Of a stretch of DNA of 64,000 nt, positions 44,861 through 56,265 are shown in pieces. The position numbers and the translations under genes are program-made. Every line of letters begins with the position of its first letter. Positions within the stretch are counted from its first letter, which is position 1. Below the pieces are notes generated by a model. The model saw nothing but the letters and a program-made list of their open reading frames with translations, searched no databases and had not been told where the DNA came from. This stretch comes from Vanrija pseudolonga (taxonomy: Eukaryota; Basidiomycota; Tremellomycetes; Trichosporonales; Trichosporonaceae): the NCBI RefSeq assembly GCF_020906515.1, contig NC_085850.1:1364001-1428000 (forward strand), in the 5' to 3' direction.

Positions 44861-47790
44861 TCCCGGAGTGGCCGGGTGTGGGCGACTTTAATAATGTTGG
44901 CGGTGTGGGTGGTGGGTGTGGGTCGTCGGCGGCGTCGACTGCTGCGGAGGCGGCGGCGGGCGGCGTCGACTTTGTGTAGAAATGTGAATGAGTGTGGGGG
45001 AGAGTGAATGCAAAGAGTCGACAGTTGGCGACTTGGCGTTTGGAAAGGGGGAAGGTTGTAAGGGACTTGACTTTGGTTCGGAAGTACTGGGGTATTGTCG
45101 CGGGCCGGTGCTAACACGCGGCGGCAGCAACAGGGAGGAGCAACAACGGGGTGGGGGGAGAGGCCGCAGGGAGGGAGGGTCGGGGTTGAGCGACACGGAC
45201 GCGGGGCCGAGGGGGGTATGGTTGGCAACGTGCAAAGCGGCAAGCGCAGGCAGGTGTCGGCGGTTAATTTCGGCAGCGACGGGGGGGCAGTGTGTACAAG
45301 GCCAGCAACGGGGGTCTGTGTGCGAGCCGAATGCTGTGATGTGAAGCAGCTGGTGGTTGTTCCAGCGGCTGTTGGGTGGGGGTTGTGCAAGGGGGGGGGC
45401 GGCGTTGTGTGCCTGCTAGTTGTGGGGAAGAGCAAAGGACAAGAGATCGACCAGAGGAACCCAAAGTGCCAAGACGTGGGTTGATGGATGTAGCAGGTGG
45501 GTGGCCGTGTGGTGGTTGGGTGGGGGGGGGACGGGGGGGACCGGGGAGGGGGAGAGCAGAGGTAGAGAGCCAGGGGGGGCGGGGGCCTGCAGGGGTGGGT
45601 GCGCCGGGGGGTCGCCACGGGGGACACGGGGGACACGGGGTACGAAGAGATTCAAATCCGATCCGAATATACAGGGGCCACCAGCGATGTTAATCTGGCC
45701 GCCGGTGTTCCGTAATACAGCAACACGCAACCGTGGTTAGGCGTAGGCGACGGGTGCTCGAGGGCGAGACAGAAAGAAAACAGGGTGGTGTTCCACAGCG
45801 GCGGGGGGAGGCGGCGGCGGGGGCGGCAGCGGCGTACTCGGTGGCGGCGGGGCGGCGTGCTCGAGGGCGCTGGGGATCCGGGACGGTATTCGGTCGGAAG
45901 TCGCTGTATTAGCTGTGCCGGGGGGTCGGCAGCTGCTTGGCTGGTTGCAGGGCGGCCGAGGTGGACGGGGGAGGCGGATGAGGCCGAGGTCGGTGTGTGT
46001 TTGGTGCGAGCGAGATGGTGTCGGTCGCGAGTGAGTGGACGGACGAGGAGGTGAGTGTCTGTAGACTGGCTCGATGTGGATCCTAGTCGATCCGTCACAA
46101 GCAAATGGTAAAGGATGATGATGAAGGAGGAGACAGATGGGGAATGGCACAAGCAAATGAACAGGAGCACATGCTCACGCTCGCTCTCGCCTGCGAGCTC
46201 GCCTCTCTCGACACGCACCGGAAGTACCGAGGATGTGATGTACACGCCGTCAAGGCTCGGGATGACCGGGCGTCTTGCCGATGACAACTGTCAGCAGCTG
46301 CAGGCGCGGGGCCACAGGAGGGGGCGTGGTGGTTGGTCGTCGTCGTCGTCGTGTGCTGCTGCTGGCCAGGGCGCGACGATCTGGCCCCAAACGCAGCGCA
46401 GCGAGGCAGGGCAGGGCAGTCAGCAGGGCGAACCCAGGGCACCAAAGGGCACCAAAGGGCCGGGTTTGCGGGTCATCCACGCCCCAGCGCTGCCGTCAGC
46501 AGCCAGCACGCCGCGCCGCACAGACCGACATGTGCTCGCGAGCTTCGAGCTAGCTTGCTGGCCCTAACGCACCACGCGTGGGCGCCGCATCTCGCTCCGA
46601 GGCCGGCAAGGCATGTTGGAGCCGACACTAGCGCGCGCCGACATGGTGCGGCGCGACAAAGTGGTGCTGCTGCGCTCCCTCCCTCCCTGGCTCCATGCGC
46701 TCGCTCCGCACGCGCCACTCGTTGCCTCGCCTCGCAATGGAGCCCGCACCTGTACCCGCGCCAGTGGTGTCCACATGTCTGTCAGCTGCTGCTGCTCCTG
46801 CACAGTGCACGTCCCTCCCGCGCCCCACAGATTCGGTCAACTGCCGGCGCGTGCCGTGCCGTGCGCCCAAACGGGAAAGCTTGACACTGCCGGAGCTCGC
46901 TGGGCTCCGGATCACGCACGCGCGCGCCCCGCCCTCAGCTCCGGGCACGCACCTGTTGCACGCACCTGGCCTGCTGGCCTGCGGGCAATCAATCGGCACC
47001 TGATTGACTGCGCTCTTGCTTGCTGGTGATGCAGCTGCTGTACGCCAGTACGCCAGCTGGAATCGAATCTGGTGCCCAGTTGCCCAGCTCGAGCGCCCAG
47101 CAACTTCCCCCTGAGCTCGGCTGACGCTTGACGGCAACGATGCTTGGTCTCGTCTCACCCCCATGCCGCCGCGACCGTTCTCGCTCACGAGCGAGCTCGC
47201 AAGCAGCTTGGTAATCCAGCGCGCAAATCCAACGTACCGACGTTCCCATCCCGCCCAACCCCACCACCCCGCATGCCCCCGTGCCCATCAGCTGGCACCA
47301 GATGCAGCGGGCACGACCCACCACTCGTGTACCCGTGACCACGAGCCTCGCTTCGCGACCAGACCAAGGCATGTGCCGAGCCCAGACACACCCACTAGAC
47401 ACGCCCCCAGGCAGTCACTCATACCCGGAGCTACCGCCCCCTCCGTTGCTAGTGCGGCGTTTCCCCGCATCAGATGCCTCACCCGTGCTGCTGCAGCCGA
47501 CGGTCAACTTCAGTCATGTGCACACGCCAAGCTAAGCGTCGAATAAGCCTTGGACATATGCCCACGTCGTTAGGGTAAACTCGTGGCGGCAATTGCGAGC
47601 TAGGCGAATCAGGCCCAGAATCAACCCTGCCAACCCCCGGATCACACTGCGCCGCACACATCGGCAGTCGCGCCGGTCCACCACGTCCGACAATGCGGAG
47701 ATGCATAACCACCGCTCGGCTCGGCCGCTATAACGTCCGCAAAGTCGGCTCAATGCCGACTCTTTCATCCGCACGCACACGTCGTCTCGT
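44861..47790. other. 2.9-kb intergenic region upstream of bHLH gene
   Basis: It holds the bHLH promoter/5' UTR and the 3' flank of the YOR1-like gene. A strongly G-rich stretch lies at 45390-45650. Open frames on both strands are Pro/Arg/Ser-rich, lack ATG starts or motifs, and are not called. Confidence 0.5.
45390..45650 (+). repeat. G-tract cluster with G-quadruplex potential
   Basis: Many runs of 4-10 consecutive G occur on the plus strand, for example TGGGGGGGGGACGGGGGGGA near 45520 and GGGGGACACGGGGGACACGG near 45620. Spacers are short, fitting the G4 pattern. It lies about 0.5-0.8 kb upstream of the bHLH start, on the non-template strand for plus-strand reading. Confidence 0.75.
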
Positions 47791-50700
47791 CTACTTTGCA
47801 GCCGCGTCCTTCTTCTCCTTCTGTTCGGCCGCCGCGTACAGGTCCTTGAACTTGCCAGTCTTCTCGCACAGCGTCTTGAAGAGTGACGTGTCTTGGCGCA
47901 GCAGGTTCTGGGAGGGGGCTGTCAGCAGAGGTTCCCACGTGAAAGACAGGCACTCACAATCGGAGTGTCAAACTCGGCCACTCCGCCGTCAGCCAGAACA
48001 AGCAGACGGTCATAGTCAATGACAGATGACAGGCGGTGCGCAATAGTAATCAGCGTCGACTCCTTGAACTCGGACCGGATGGCAGCCTGCAGCGCCTCGT
48101 CGGTCGCAAAGTCGACAGACGCCGTAGCCTCGTCCATGATCTGCAACAGTTAGCACGTGTCACCCTGGCGTACTCACAATAAGGTTGGATCGACGAAGCA
48201 AGGCACGCGCCATGGCGATAAGTTGGCGTTGTCCTTGGGAAAAGTTGTTACCTCCGGCCGACACCTCAGAGTTGAGCGTGATCTTGACACGAGCAGATGG
48301 CACAATCGTCGCCGCAGCCGAGTCGACGCTGTCAGTGGTGGAGTGATGAGGTACCACGGCGCCGTGAGCAGCTGCAGAATTGAGAGCCGCAAGAGCCGCC
48401 AGGTTTCTGGTAGAGCCCTGGCGACTAATCGCAGGTGTGCCAACAGCAGTGCCCGCTGCGGTGCGGCCACCAGTTACGAGGTTGACGCGAGCAAGGGCCT
48501 CGAGCAGCTCCTCGTCCGTGTGCTCGCTGAACGGGTCGAGGTTATCGCGCACAGTACCCGAGAACAAGACGGCGTCCTGGGGAATGTACGTGATCCTCGA
48601 GCGGAGATCGTCGACGCCGATCTTCGTGATGTCGATGCCATCGATCTCAAGCGTGCCGGACGTAGGGTCCACAAAGCGCAGAAGCGACATGGCGATGGTA
48701 GACTTGCCCGAGCCAGTGCGGCCAATAAGACCAATCTTCTCGCCTGCCTTGATATCAAACGAGCCCTTGAAGACAGTTGGCAGCTCGGGCGAGTACTTGA
48801 TCTCGACGTCGCGGGCGCTCACGAACGAGTCGTTGGGGGTGTTGGAAGGCCAGTACGCAGGCGGGCGGCTGCCAGCAATCTCGGAAGGCGGCTCTTGTGG
48901 CACACGGAGGTACTCCTCCACACGCTCCACACTGTTGAAGTCGATCTCCAGCTGAGCCCAGAATCTCGACATCCAGTAACACGATGAGACGAATCCCTGT
49001 GCGCGGAGGATGATGATACCAGTGGAACCCGCAGAGACGGCGCCGCTGAGAGCCAGAATCGAAGAGCCAAGGACGGTGAGCGAGCCGAGGACATCGAAGC
49101 GGAGTAGCAACCAGCGGTTGTTCATCCAAACGTAGTAGTAGGCCGTCTGCGTGATGTCGAAGGCCTTGCACAGGTTGTCGAAGAATCGCTTCTCGGCAGA
49201 GAAGGCACGGACAGACACAACACCGTCCAGGATCTCGGCGAAGCCAGAGAAGATGGGCGACCGGGTGGTGGCTTGGATACGACGAACGTTGCGGCCAGCT
49301 TTGAGGTAGACGACAGAGTAAAGGTAGTAGAAGTACAGGATGACCGCCGCGGGGAAGATGAACCAAGGGATGTAGTATGCAATGACGCCAACGGAGACGA
49401 AAAGCGCGACGACCTGGACTAGGACGATGCGCAAGCTGCCGTAAAGCGAATTGTCCACGGTTTCAATGTCCTTGGAGAAGCGGTTGATGATGCGGCCCAG
49501 CGGTGTCGTGCTGAAGAAGCGCACAGTAGCGTGCATGATGCTATCGAGGAGCCTGTCGTGCAAGGTAATCGAAGCACGGTACGCTCCCCACACGCCGACC
49601 ATGGAAAGGACGAAGCCGGCGAACGCGGTAATGAACATGAGGACGGCATACACCGTGAGGTAATAGGCCGGGTGCGTGTCCGCGGGAGGATGGGGCGGGC
49701 TCCAGTTCGCCGATACGTCGCCACCGCCCGCCTGGATCGTGAACAGGTGCTTCGTCGCGTTGACAGCGGCAGGAGCGATGTGGTGGTAGAAGGTGGGCGC
49801 ACGGTACTCGGCGTTCTGCTGGTCCAAGTGGTTGAGCGGGTTGACCAGCGCAAACAGCGAGACCTTGGACGGCGGGTAGGCGTCGCCCCAGAACTTGATC
49901 CAAAGCTGCTCAGCAAACGATGAGACCTGGCCAAAGATCATAACGATGAGCGAGATGATCCAGGTGATGTAGGTGGCTGCGCGGATGTAGAGCAGGTAGG
50001 TTCCCCACTTTACGTTTCCGACAGCACGTTCCTCGTCCTTAACCAGCTTGCGGCCGGGGCCCTTCTTCTTCTCCTTTTTGTCCTGTTTCTTGTCATCCCC
50101 TTCGGCGGACTTGACAATGATTTCAACGTCCTCGGGCTGGACAGTGTCGACAGCGGCACACTCAGCCTCTTCGATTGCCACAATGCCTTCCAGCTCTCCC
50201 CTTGAGCGCAGGTCCTCGGGCGTACCTTGAGCGTCGACACGACCATCAACAATACGGACGAGGTAGTCCGAAGCGGGAAGGAGCAGCTCAACATGGTGGG
50301 ACACCAGGATCTGCGATGGTCAGCAACGCCAGAATGCAATCGGCCTCTCCGTACTCACAACTGTGCGCCCCCTGAGTAGCGGTCCGTTGATACACTTCTC
50401 GGTGAGATGCTTGGCAGTGTGGGAGTCGACAGCGGCGAGGGGGTCATCGAGAAGAACGTGCTTGGTGAACGAGTACACGGCACGGGCGAGGGCAACACGA
50501 GCCTTCTGACCACCACTGAGAGACACGCCCTTGTCGCCAATCTCGGTCTGGTCGCCGTCCTCGAGGATGTCAAAGTCCGGTGTCAACGCACAGGCCTCGA
50601 CAACGGCGTCGTAACGGTCCTCGTTGAGCTCTTCGCCGAATAGAATGTTGTCCTTGATCGACTTTTGCTGGAGCCATGGGGTCTGTGCGGCGTACGCCAC

Positions 50701-53441
50701 AGAGTTGCGAAGACCGGTCGAGGGATCGACATCGGTGACATTCTTTGGCAAGAATGTCTTGCCTTCGATAAGGTCTAGTTCGCCAAGCAACGCCTTGAGA
50801 AGAGCCGACTTGCCAGCACCTGTGGGGCCAGCGACGATGGTGAGTTTGCCGATGGGGAAGTTGACGTTGAGGTTGGTGAGCTCAAACACAGTTTCCTCCT
50901 CAGGCACCTCCGCCGAACCGTTGTCACCGTCCTCGGTGACAATTGTGGGCGGCGGGGTGGCAGAAGCACCGTTGGTAGGGGCATCATTCTTCTTGTCGTC
51001 CTTGGTCTCCTTCTTGGCCGTGTTGAAGCGAAGAGTCGCAGCCTCGAAGCCAATCTTGGTTTCGTCCAACGGCAAGTTCTTCTCCTCGCGCTTAAGAGAC
51101 GAAACCCAGTCGGGAACTGCAATGTCAACCTCACTCTGTCGTTGCGGTGCTCACCTTCGTCTTCCTTCAGGAAGTCGTCGATACGTTTGACCGACACCAT
51201 TGTCTGCATGAACCAGATGACGAACATGGGGAAGCCGGTGAGAGGCTGGCGAAGCATCTGGAACAAGAGGATGGCTGGGAAGGCAATGTCGACCGTGAGC
51301 TCCCGCTTCTCAATGACAATGAAGCTGTTGGGTCAGTCAGCGTTCAATGACCACGTACCAACCTGAAGAAGGCTGAGAGTGTCACCAGGATGGGGAGGAA
51401 CGCCCAGATCAAGGTGAAGAGGCCGCCGTTAAGTGCACCTGGAGCGTTAACATGGCGAAAGAGTCACGCGACCTACTTCGCACAAGCTGCCTCATCTCCT
51501 CCTTTCGGGCGTTGGTTACGCGCGTCTTCCACTTTTCGGTCCATGCAAAGAACTGGACGAGGTTAGTAACTCGCTTAGCATTGTGGGAGTACCTTGATAA
51601 ACTAGCATTGTGGTCAGCACACGCCACACTTCCTTTCACCCACAGTGATGGCGTTGATAAGCTCCGACATGACCGAGATACGCTTGTCGCGTGCCTTCAG
51701 AAGGTCCTTTTGAATCTGAAAACGTCAGTGGGTGAATCATTCAAGCCGATTCACGCACCTTGATGTTGCGCTTCATGAGGATCGAGTTCAAGGGCATGGC
51801 AAGGACAAGGGCGAGGATGCCAGCAAAGGCAGACCAACCCAGGAGTCTGTCCAGTTAGCCTTTCCCAGGTCGCTCAACTCACTGGTACAGGAAGACGGTG
51901 GCAATGACGGCCTCGATAGGGCTAGACCAAATGAAGGTCATGGAGGCAGCAGTTCCGCTGATCCTGCCATGGGTCAGGACGGAAGCCCCGCGGGCACTCA
52001 CCTGTTCGCGTCGCTGGCCATCAGGTTGACGACCTTGCCGGCCTCGGCCGTTCCACCCTCCTTCTTGTCATCATCTTCTTCGCCAGCTTTCTCGCCGACG
52101 ACACCAGACGTATCCTTGCGCTTGAGTGCCTTCTCATAGATGGCGGCAGTAAGCTGACTGTAGATGCGGAGGGACGCGCGGCGACTGTGCCAGAGGTGGA
52201 TGAGATCTGCGAGGGTCTGGAGAGTCAGTACCGCCACTCAACAAAGCCCTCAACAAACCTTGCCCAAGCCCGCAAAAAAGGTGAGGACGACGAACGCGTA
52301 TGCATGTGCCGTTGCCTGCGTCTTGAGGTCTGGCGACGCGTAGGGGTTCTCGCGAATCTGAATGGATGAGCTGGGAGGGTTAGCACAAAGGCGTCTCATC
52401 AATGACCCACAGGATGCGCTGGAAGAAGTATGGCGACATGTATGAGAACACGGCCGCGACGAAGGTCAGCGCACCATCAACGATAAGGTCGAAGCGATTG
52501 GCATAAACGATCTTGAAGAAGAGGGTGGGGGCCTTGGTTTCAATGAAGAGCTGGAAGACCTGCTTGGTCCGCATTGTGGTGGACAGCGGGGGCAGGTCCT
52601 CGGGCTGCATCGTCTCGTTTGCTGCCTGCTTGATGAGCGGGGTGACCCATGAGAATGTGAGCCATTCGGTGAGGGACACGACATCGTCAGGAGCGATAAC
52701 CGACTGGGTTGTAAGCGACGGCAAAGCTAGACCACTTACAGCACGGCCGATGGTGAGCGGCGTGTTAAAGCGTAGCAGCCCAATGATGGACGCGAGGAGA
52801 AGCGTAATCGCGGCGTTGGTTGACTCGAGGACGAGGACCGTCGCAGTCGCCCAGACGGGGAGCTGGCCGTCGGCGACGCGCGTGTACGCTGCTGTCATAA
52901 GGATTGTGAACGACACGCCAAAGAGCACAGTGTATACCGTGAACGACGACCATGGGGGCACGACGGGCGGGTGGAGCGCGGTGCGGATAAGCAGGAGACT
53001 CTGGCTCGGTCAGCAACAACGCACAGCTCGACCACCCACCCAGATGAGAACCATGACGGCGGCATAGACGACAGCCTCGCGGCTCCCAAGGGCGCGGTTG
53101 ACGAGGCGGCTGAGCTCGTCGCCAAACGAAACGGTCCACACGCCGACGGCGAGCGCGTTGAGGATCACAAGGGCATATCCAAGGGCCGGGGAAGGCTGGT
53201 ACGCCGCGGCCTTCTTGCGCGCTTCCTTGTCATCCACGTCCGAGGGGACATCGGCGAGCGTGAGCGCATCGGCCAGCCAATAGTCTACAAAGCGGCGGAC
53301 CGGGGGGATGTGATAGACTGCGACGGTGAGCGCGATGGCACCGACCGAGCCCAGGCGCGCGAGGGCCAGCGTGTCGTAGCTGATCGGGCTGGTTGGCGCC
53401 GTGGGCGCCGACTGCGCGTCGAGCGCAGAGAACAAGGCCAT
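47791..53441 (-). CDS. YOR1: ABCC-family (YOR1-like) multidrug ABC transporter
   Basis: Sixteen exons (53441-53040, 53000-52740, 52703-52411, 52370-52259, 52216-52002, 51963-51883, 51846-51759, 51715-51644, 51601-51593, 51552-51477, 51438-51363, 51324-51155, 51116-50359, 50310-48178, 48140-47958, 47907-47791) encode 1681 residues; yeast Yor1 has 1477. TMD1 includes [10 protein letters not shown] and [19 protein letters not shown]1 has Walker [14 protein letters not shown] (715), [15 protein letters not shown] and [11 protein letters not shown], with Asp in place of the catalytic Glu as usual in ABCC. NBD2 has GRTGSGKST (about 1401), [16 protein letters not shown] and [18 protein letters not shown] Lys-rich linker sits near 940-960. 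It should export organic anions, oligomycin-like drugs or glutathione conjugates at the plasma or vacuolar membrane. Notable are a 9-nt exon, a stop-free 36-nt intron and an insertion of about 60 residues in NBD2. Confidence 0.92.
51593..51601 (-). other. Nine-nucleotide micro-exon of the YOR1-like gene
   Basis: TTTATCAAG (Phe-Ile-Lys) lies between a 42-nt intron ending in TAG and a 40-nt intron starting GTACTC with branch ACTAAC. Including it gives INAITFIKFFAW, matching the conserved MN(A/G)IRxVKFFAWE spacing of ABCC proteins; skipping it removes the conserved Lys. Confidence 0.8.
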
Positions 53442-53987
53442 CGGTCGCTGCTGGGGTTGTACAGCGAGATGGCGGATGTGCGGGGGATGCGAGTCGACGC
53501 TACTGTATTTGTAGCGCGACAGGAGCAGCGGATCAATCACGCTTGAAGTTGACAGAGACTCGACACCACATGCTGCACAATATCACCTTTGCCGCCTCGG
53601 CTGGCTCGGTCACTGGCGCGTGCCTGATCTTTTGGACGCTGGGGCTGCAATGACGACACGCGGCGGCACCGGCGACAACTGCGGTAGCGGGCAAAGGACA
53701 TGCACCAACCCTGGGGCACGCCTAGTAATAGTAGGCTAGGGCACATAACGAGCCTATCAACATTTCCACGCCTAATTCAAAACTTGAACATCAGCATGAC
53801 CATCCACTTCGTTTTTGTAACCACCTCGAAGCACCAACAAAAGACATCATACACTCTCTCCACAACAGTCGCTCTGTGCAACCAACGACGCCAGCAGCAC
53901 CTCACGGCTAGGGACGACAATCACGCCGTCTAAAATCACTCTCCTTTCGCCTGCTGCATACCTAAAAACGTCCACCGGCTGCTCAAC
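53442..53987. other. Divergent promoter region (YOR1-like / RPB5)
   Basis: 546 bp between divergent starts, holding both promoters. No coding region is supported. Confidence 0.6.
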
Positions 53988-54805
53988 ATGTCCCTCGACT
54001 CGGACCGCGAAACCGCTCGTCTCTGGCGCGTCTCCAAGACGGTGCATGAGATGATCCGCGACCGCGTGAGTGTGAAGCGGTGCCGGTTGGCGGATGAAAG
54101 CTGTTCGCCGCCGAAGCTGTACCGCCAGAGCTCGACTGACAACGCAGGGCTACGAGGTTGCCGACTACGAGATCAACATTGGCTTCGAGGAGTTCAAGGA
54201 GATGTACGGCGGCGGCGGCAGTGTCGAGTAAGTCGGCTGGCTGAGCCTTGCTGTGAAAGCTGTGGGCATTGCTGACCTCGCCCAGCCGTGGACGGATGTC
54301 GTTCCACGCCAACCACACAGAAGACCAGAAGGACAGGATATACGTCTACTTCTGCAGCGAGAAGAACGTGTCCAAGGCGGCGATGAAGACGTTTATCACG
54401 TCGCTCGACAGCATCGGCGCCAAGCGCGGCATCATGATCTGGAGCGAGAAGATGTCGCCGGCGGCCAAGAAGACGCTGCTTGAAATGCAGTCAGAGTACT
54501 ATCTCGAGGACTTTGCCGAGGCCGACCTGCTTGTCAACATCACCAAGCACTTCCTCGTGCCCAAGCACACGATCATGACGCCCGCCGAGAAGACCGACCT
54601 CGTCAAGCGCTACCGTCTCAAGGACACGCAGCTGCCGCGCATCAACGTCGGCGACCCCGTCGCCAAGTACTACGGCTTGAGGCGAGGACAGGTTATGCGT
54701 ATTGAGCGCTCGTCCGAGACTGCCGGACGGTGAGTGCCGCGAGAAGCGGTGATGCAACGAAGCTGACACACACCCAGATACATCACCTACCGCATTTGCA
54801 TGTGA
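53988..54805 (+). CDS. RPB5: RNA polymerase I/II/III common subunit Rpb5 (ABC1)
   Basis: Four exons (53988-54065, 54148-54227, 54286-54729, 54778-54805) encode 209 residues (yeast Rpb5: 215). The N-terminal jaw domain reads RLWRVSKTVHEMIRDRGYEV and later SMDSIGAKRGIM-like sequence (here TSLDSIGAKRGIMIWSEKM). The C-terminal Rpb5 domain has HFLVPKHTIM, KYRLKDTQLPRI-type RYRLKDTQLPRINVGDPVAK, YYGLRRGQVMRI and ends RYITYRICM. These are the most conserved parts of the family. It is a nuclear subunit of all three polymerases. The last exon is only 28 nt. Introns are 82, 58 and 48 nt. Confidence 0.96.
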
Positions 54806-55513
54806 GGAGGCGTCTGTCAAGGGGCGAGTGGGTGTAGGGGAGCTGGAGGCGCCGCGTCCAGCGACAGCAACAGCAACAGCGCTGTTGGCGGTGGCCGAGC
54901 TGGTAATTGTATGATATGCAGTGGCATTAGATCACCGGGTGTGGGTGTACGCGCGCACTGGTACTGGCCACTGGCCCAGGCATGGCAAGGCGGATCTGAT
55001 AGAGTCGACGGTAATAGCAACAAAATGGGTGGGGGCAGTGGCATTACGGCGTTCAACAAAGCCGCAACGAGCCGGATTGCACATCCTGTCTCATGTTCCA
55101 TTCCTGTCTCATGCCCATAGAGTCCGAACCAGCCGGCCCAGTGGCGCCGAGCAGACAATACCGGCCCACAGCTCACCGCACGCCATTCCTGCTCTCCGCC
55201 GCGCCACGCATGGCGTACCCATGCCCATGTATTGTTCTGCTGTCTTGGTCACTACCGCGGCAGCTGGGGCCGGGGCTGCGCCGTTTGCCCCGACCGAGGC
55301 CGAGTTGGACGGAGGCAGCGATGCCCTCCGAGCTAGTCGCGCCGCCCACGACGGTCGCTACATTCACTAGCGCCCTCCGACTAACCCTCCAAACAAACAT
55401 GCTGCATGGACGAGATAACAGAACACCGATACGGGTCTGACAACGGCCCAGAGATCCAAAATGTGGCGAGCGACGACGCGACGGACAGACAGACGACAGA
55501 CGGACAGACACTA
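54806..55513. other. Convergent 3' region (RPB5 / small TM protein)
   Basis: 708 bp with no supported gene, containing two 3' UTRs. Confidence 0.6.
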
Positions 55514-56265
55514 CTAGTCTTGTTCGCTGTCCAGTCTGCGGCCCTTGCGGACGGCGCGGTCGTCGCGCTGGCTCTGCATCCAGTTGCCCTGGGGTGTGTG
55601 TAAGCTGCAGTTCGCGAGCGGTATAACAATTGGCTTGGACGCCACCACTCACTGCATTGGGACGCTTTTTCCGGACCCACTGCTCCTCGAGCGCGCGGCG
55701 CTCCGCAATCTGCCTCTCGAGCTGCTTCTGGCTCTCCTGGCGGTCGAACACTGGGCCGCCGACGATGAACTCTGCCTCGGCCGCCGCGGCCTTGTTGATA
55801 GCCTGTGTCTCGGGGTCGACGTAGCCAATACCCGCGAGCGCTCCAAAGAAGACGAAGAGCGCACTGTGGGTGGTGATGAGATGAAACAGGGCAGGGTGGG
55901 CGGAATGGAGAGAGCGGGAACGAAGGTGAGTCGCAAGTCATTTAGGTCACGAGAACAACTGCGTCAGCGAATGTCATGGGGAAGGCAACACAGGCAACTC
56001 ACACCATGAAGACGATGAGGAAGGGGAGGTTGCCTCGCCTGAGGACGCGGTACGCCCGCCCGGCGATCGCGCGCCCCACGGCCTGGGGCGACAGAATCCG
56101 CGTCGTCTTGCGCTTCTCGGCGTCGTAGTCTGTTGCGCCGCCGGAGAGCGAGTGAACGACGGGCTTGCGGGGGCGCTCGTCGAGCGTGTGGTGGTGGTGA
56201 TGGCCGTTGGAGTGGGCGTGCTCGCCGCGCTCGAGTGTGTCGTACGCGACGTCGCGGAGGGCCAT
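55514..56265 (-). CDS. Small single-TM protein of unknown function
   Basis: Three exons (56265-56003, 55863-55653, 55588-55514) encode 182 residues. The N-terminal 80 residues are cytosolic-looking, with an NGHHHHH tract and a basic stretch RAIAGRAYRVLRRG. One TM segment follows (LPFLIVFMVALFVFFGALAG), split by the first intron (139 nt), then DPETQAINKAAAAEAEFIVG and a charged coiled-coil-like helix QKQLERQIAERRALEEQW. The C-terminus (GNWMQSQRDDRAVRKGRRLD) is basic. I do not recognise the family. A small mitochondrial or ER membrane protein with a basic N-side would fit. The reading frame, splice signals and amphipathic helix make it a real gene. Confidence 0.75.

Noticed and set aside
45652-46287. 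211-codon minus-strand frame upstream of the bHLH gene
   Set aside because: It lacks an ATG at its start (it begins with TTG), and its second half is Pro/Arg low complexity. It may be 5' UTR sequence.
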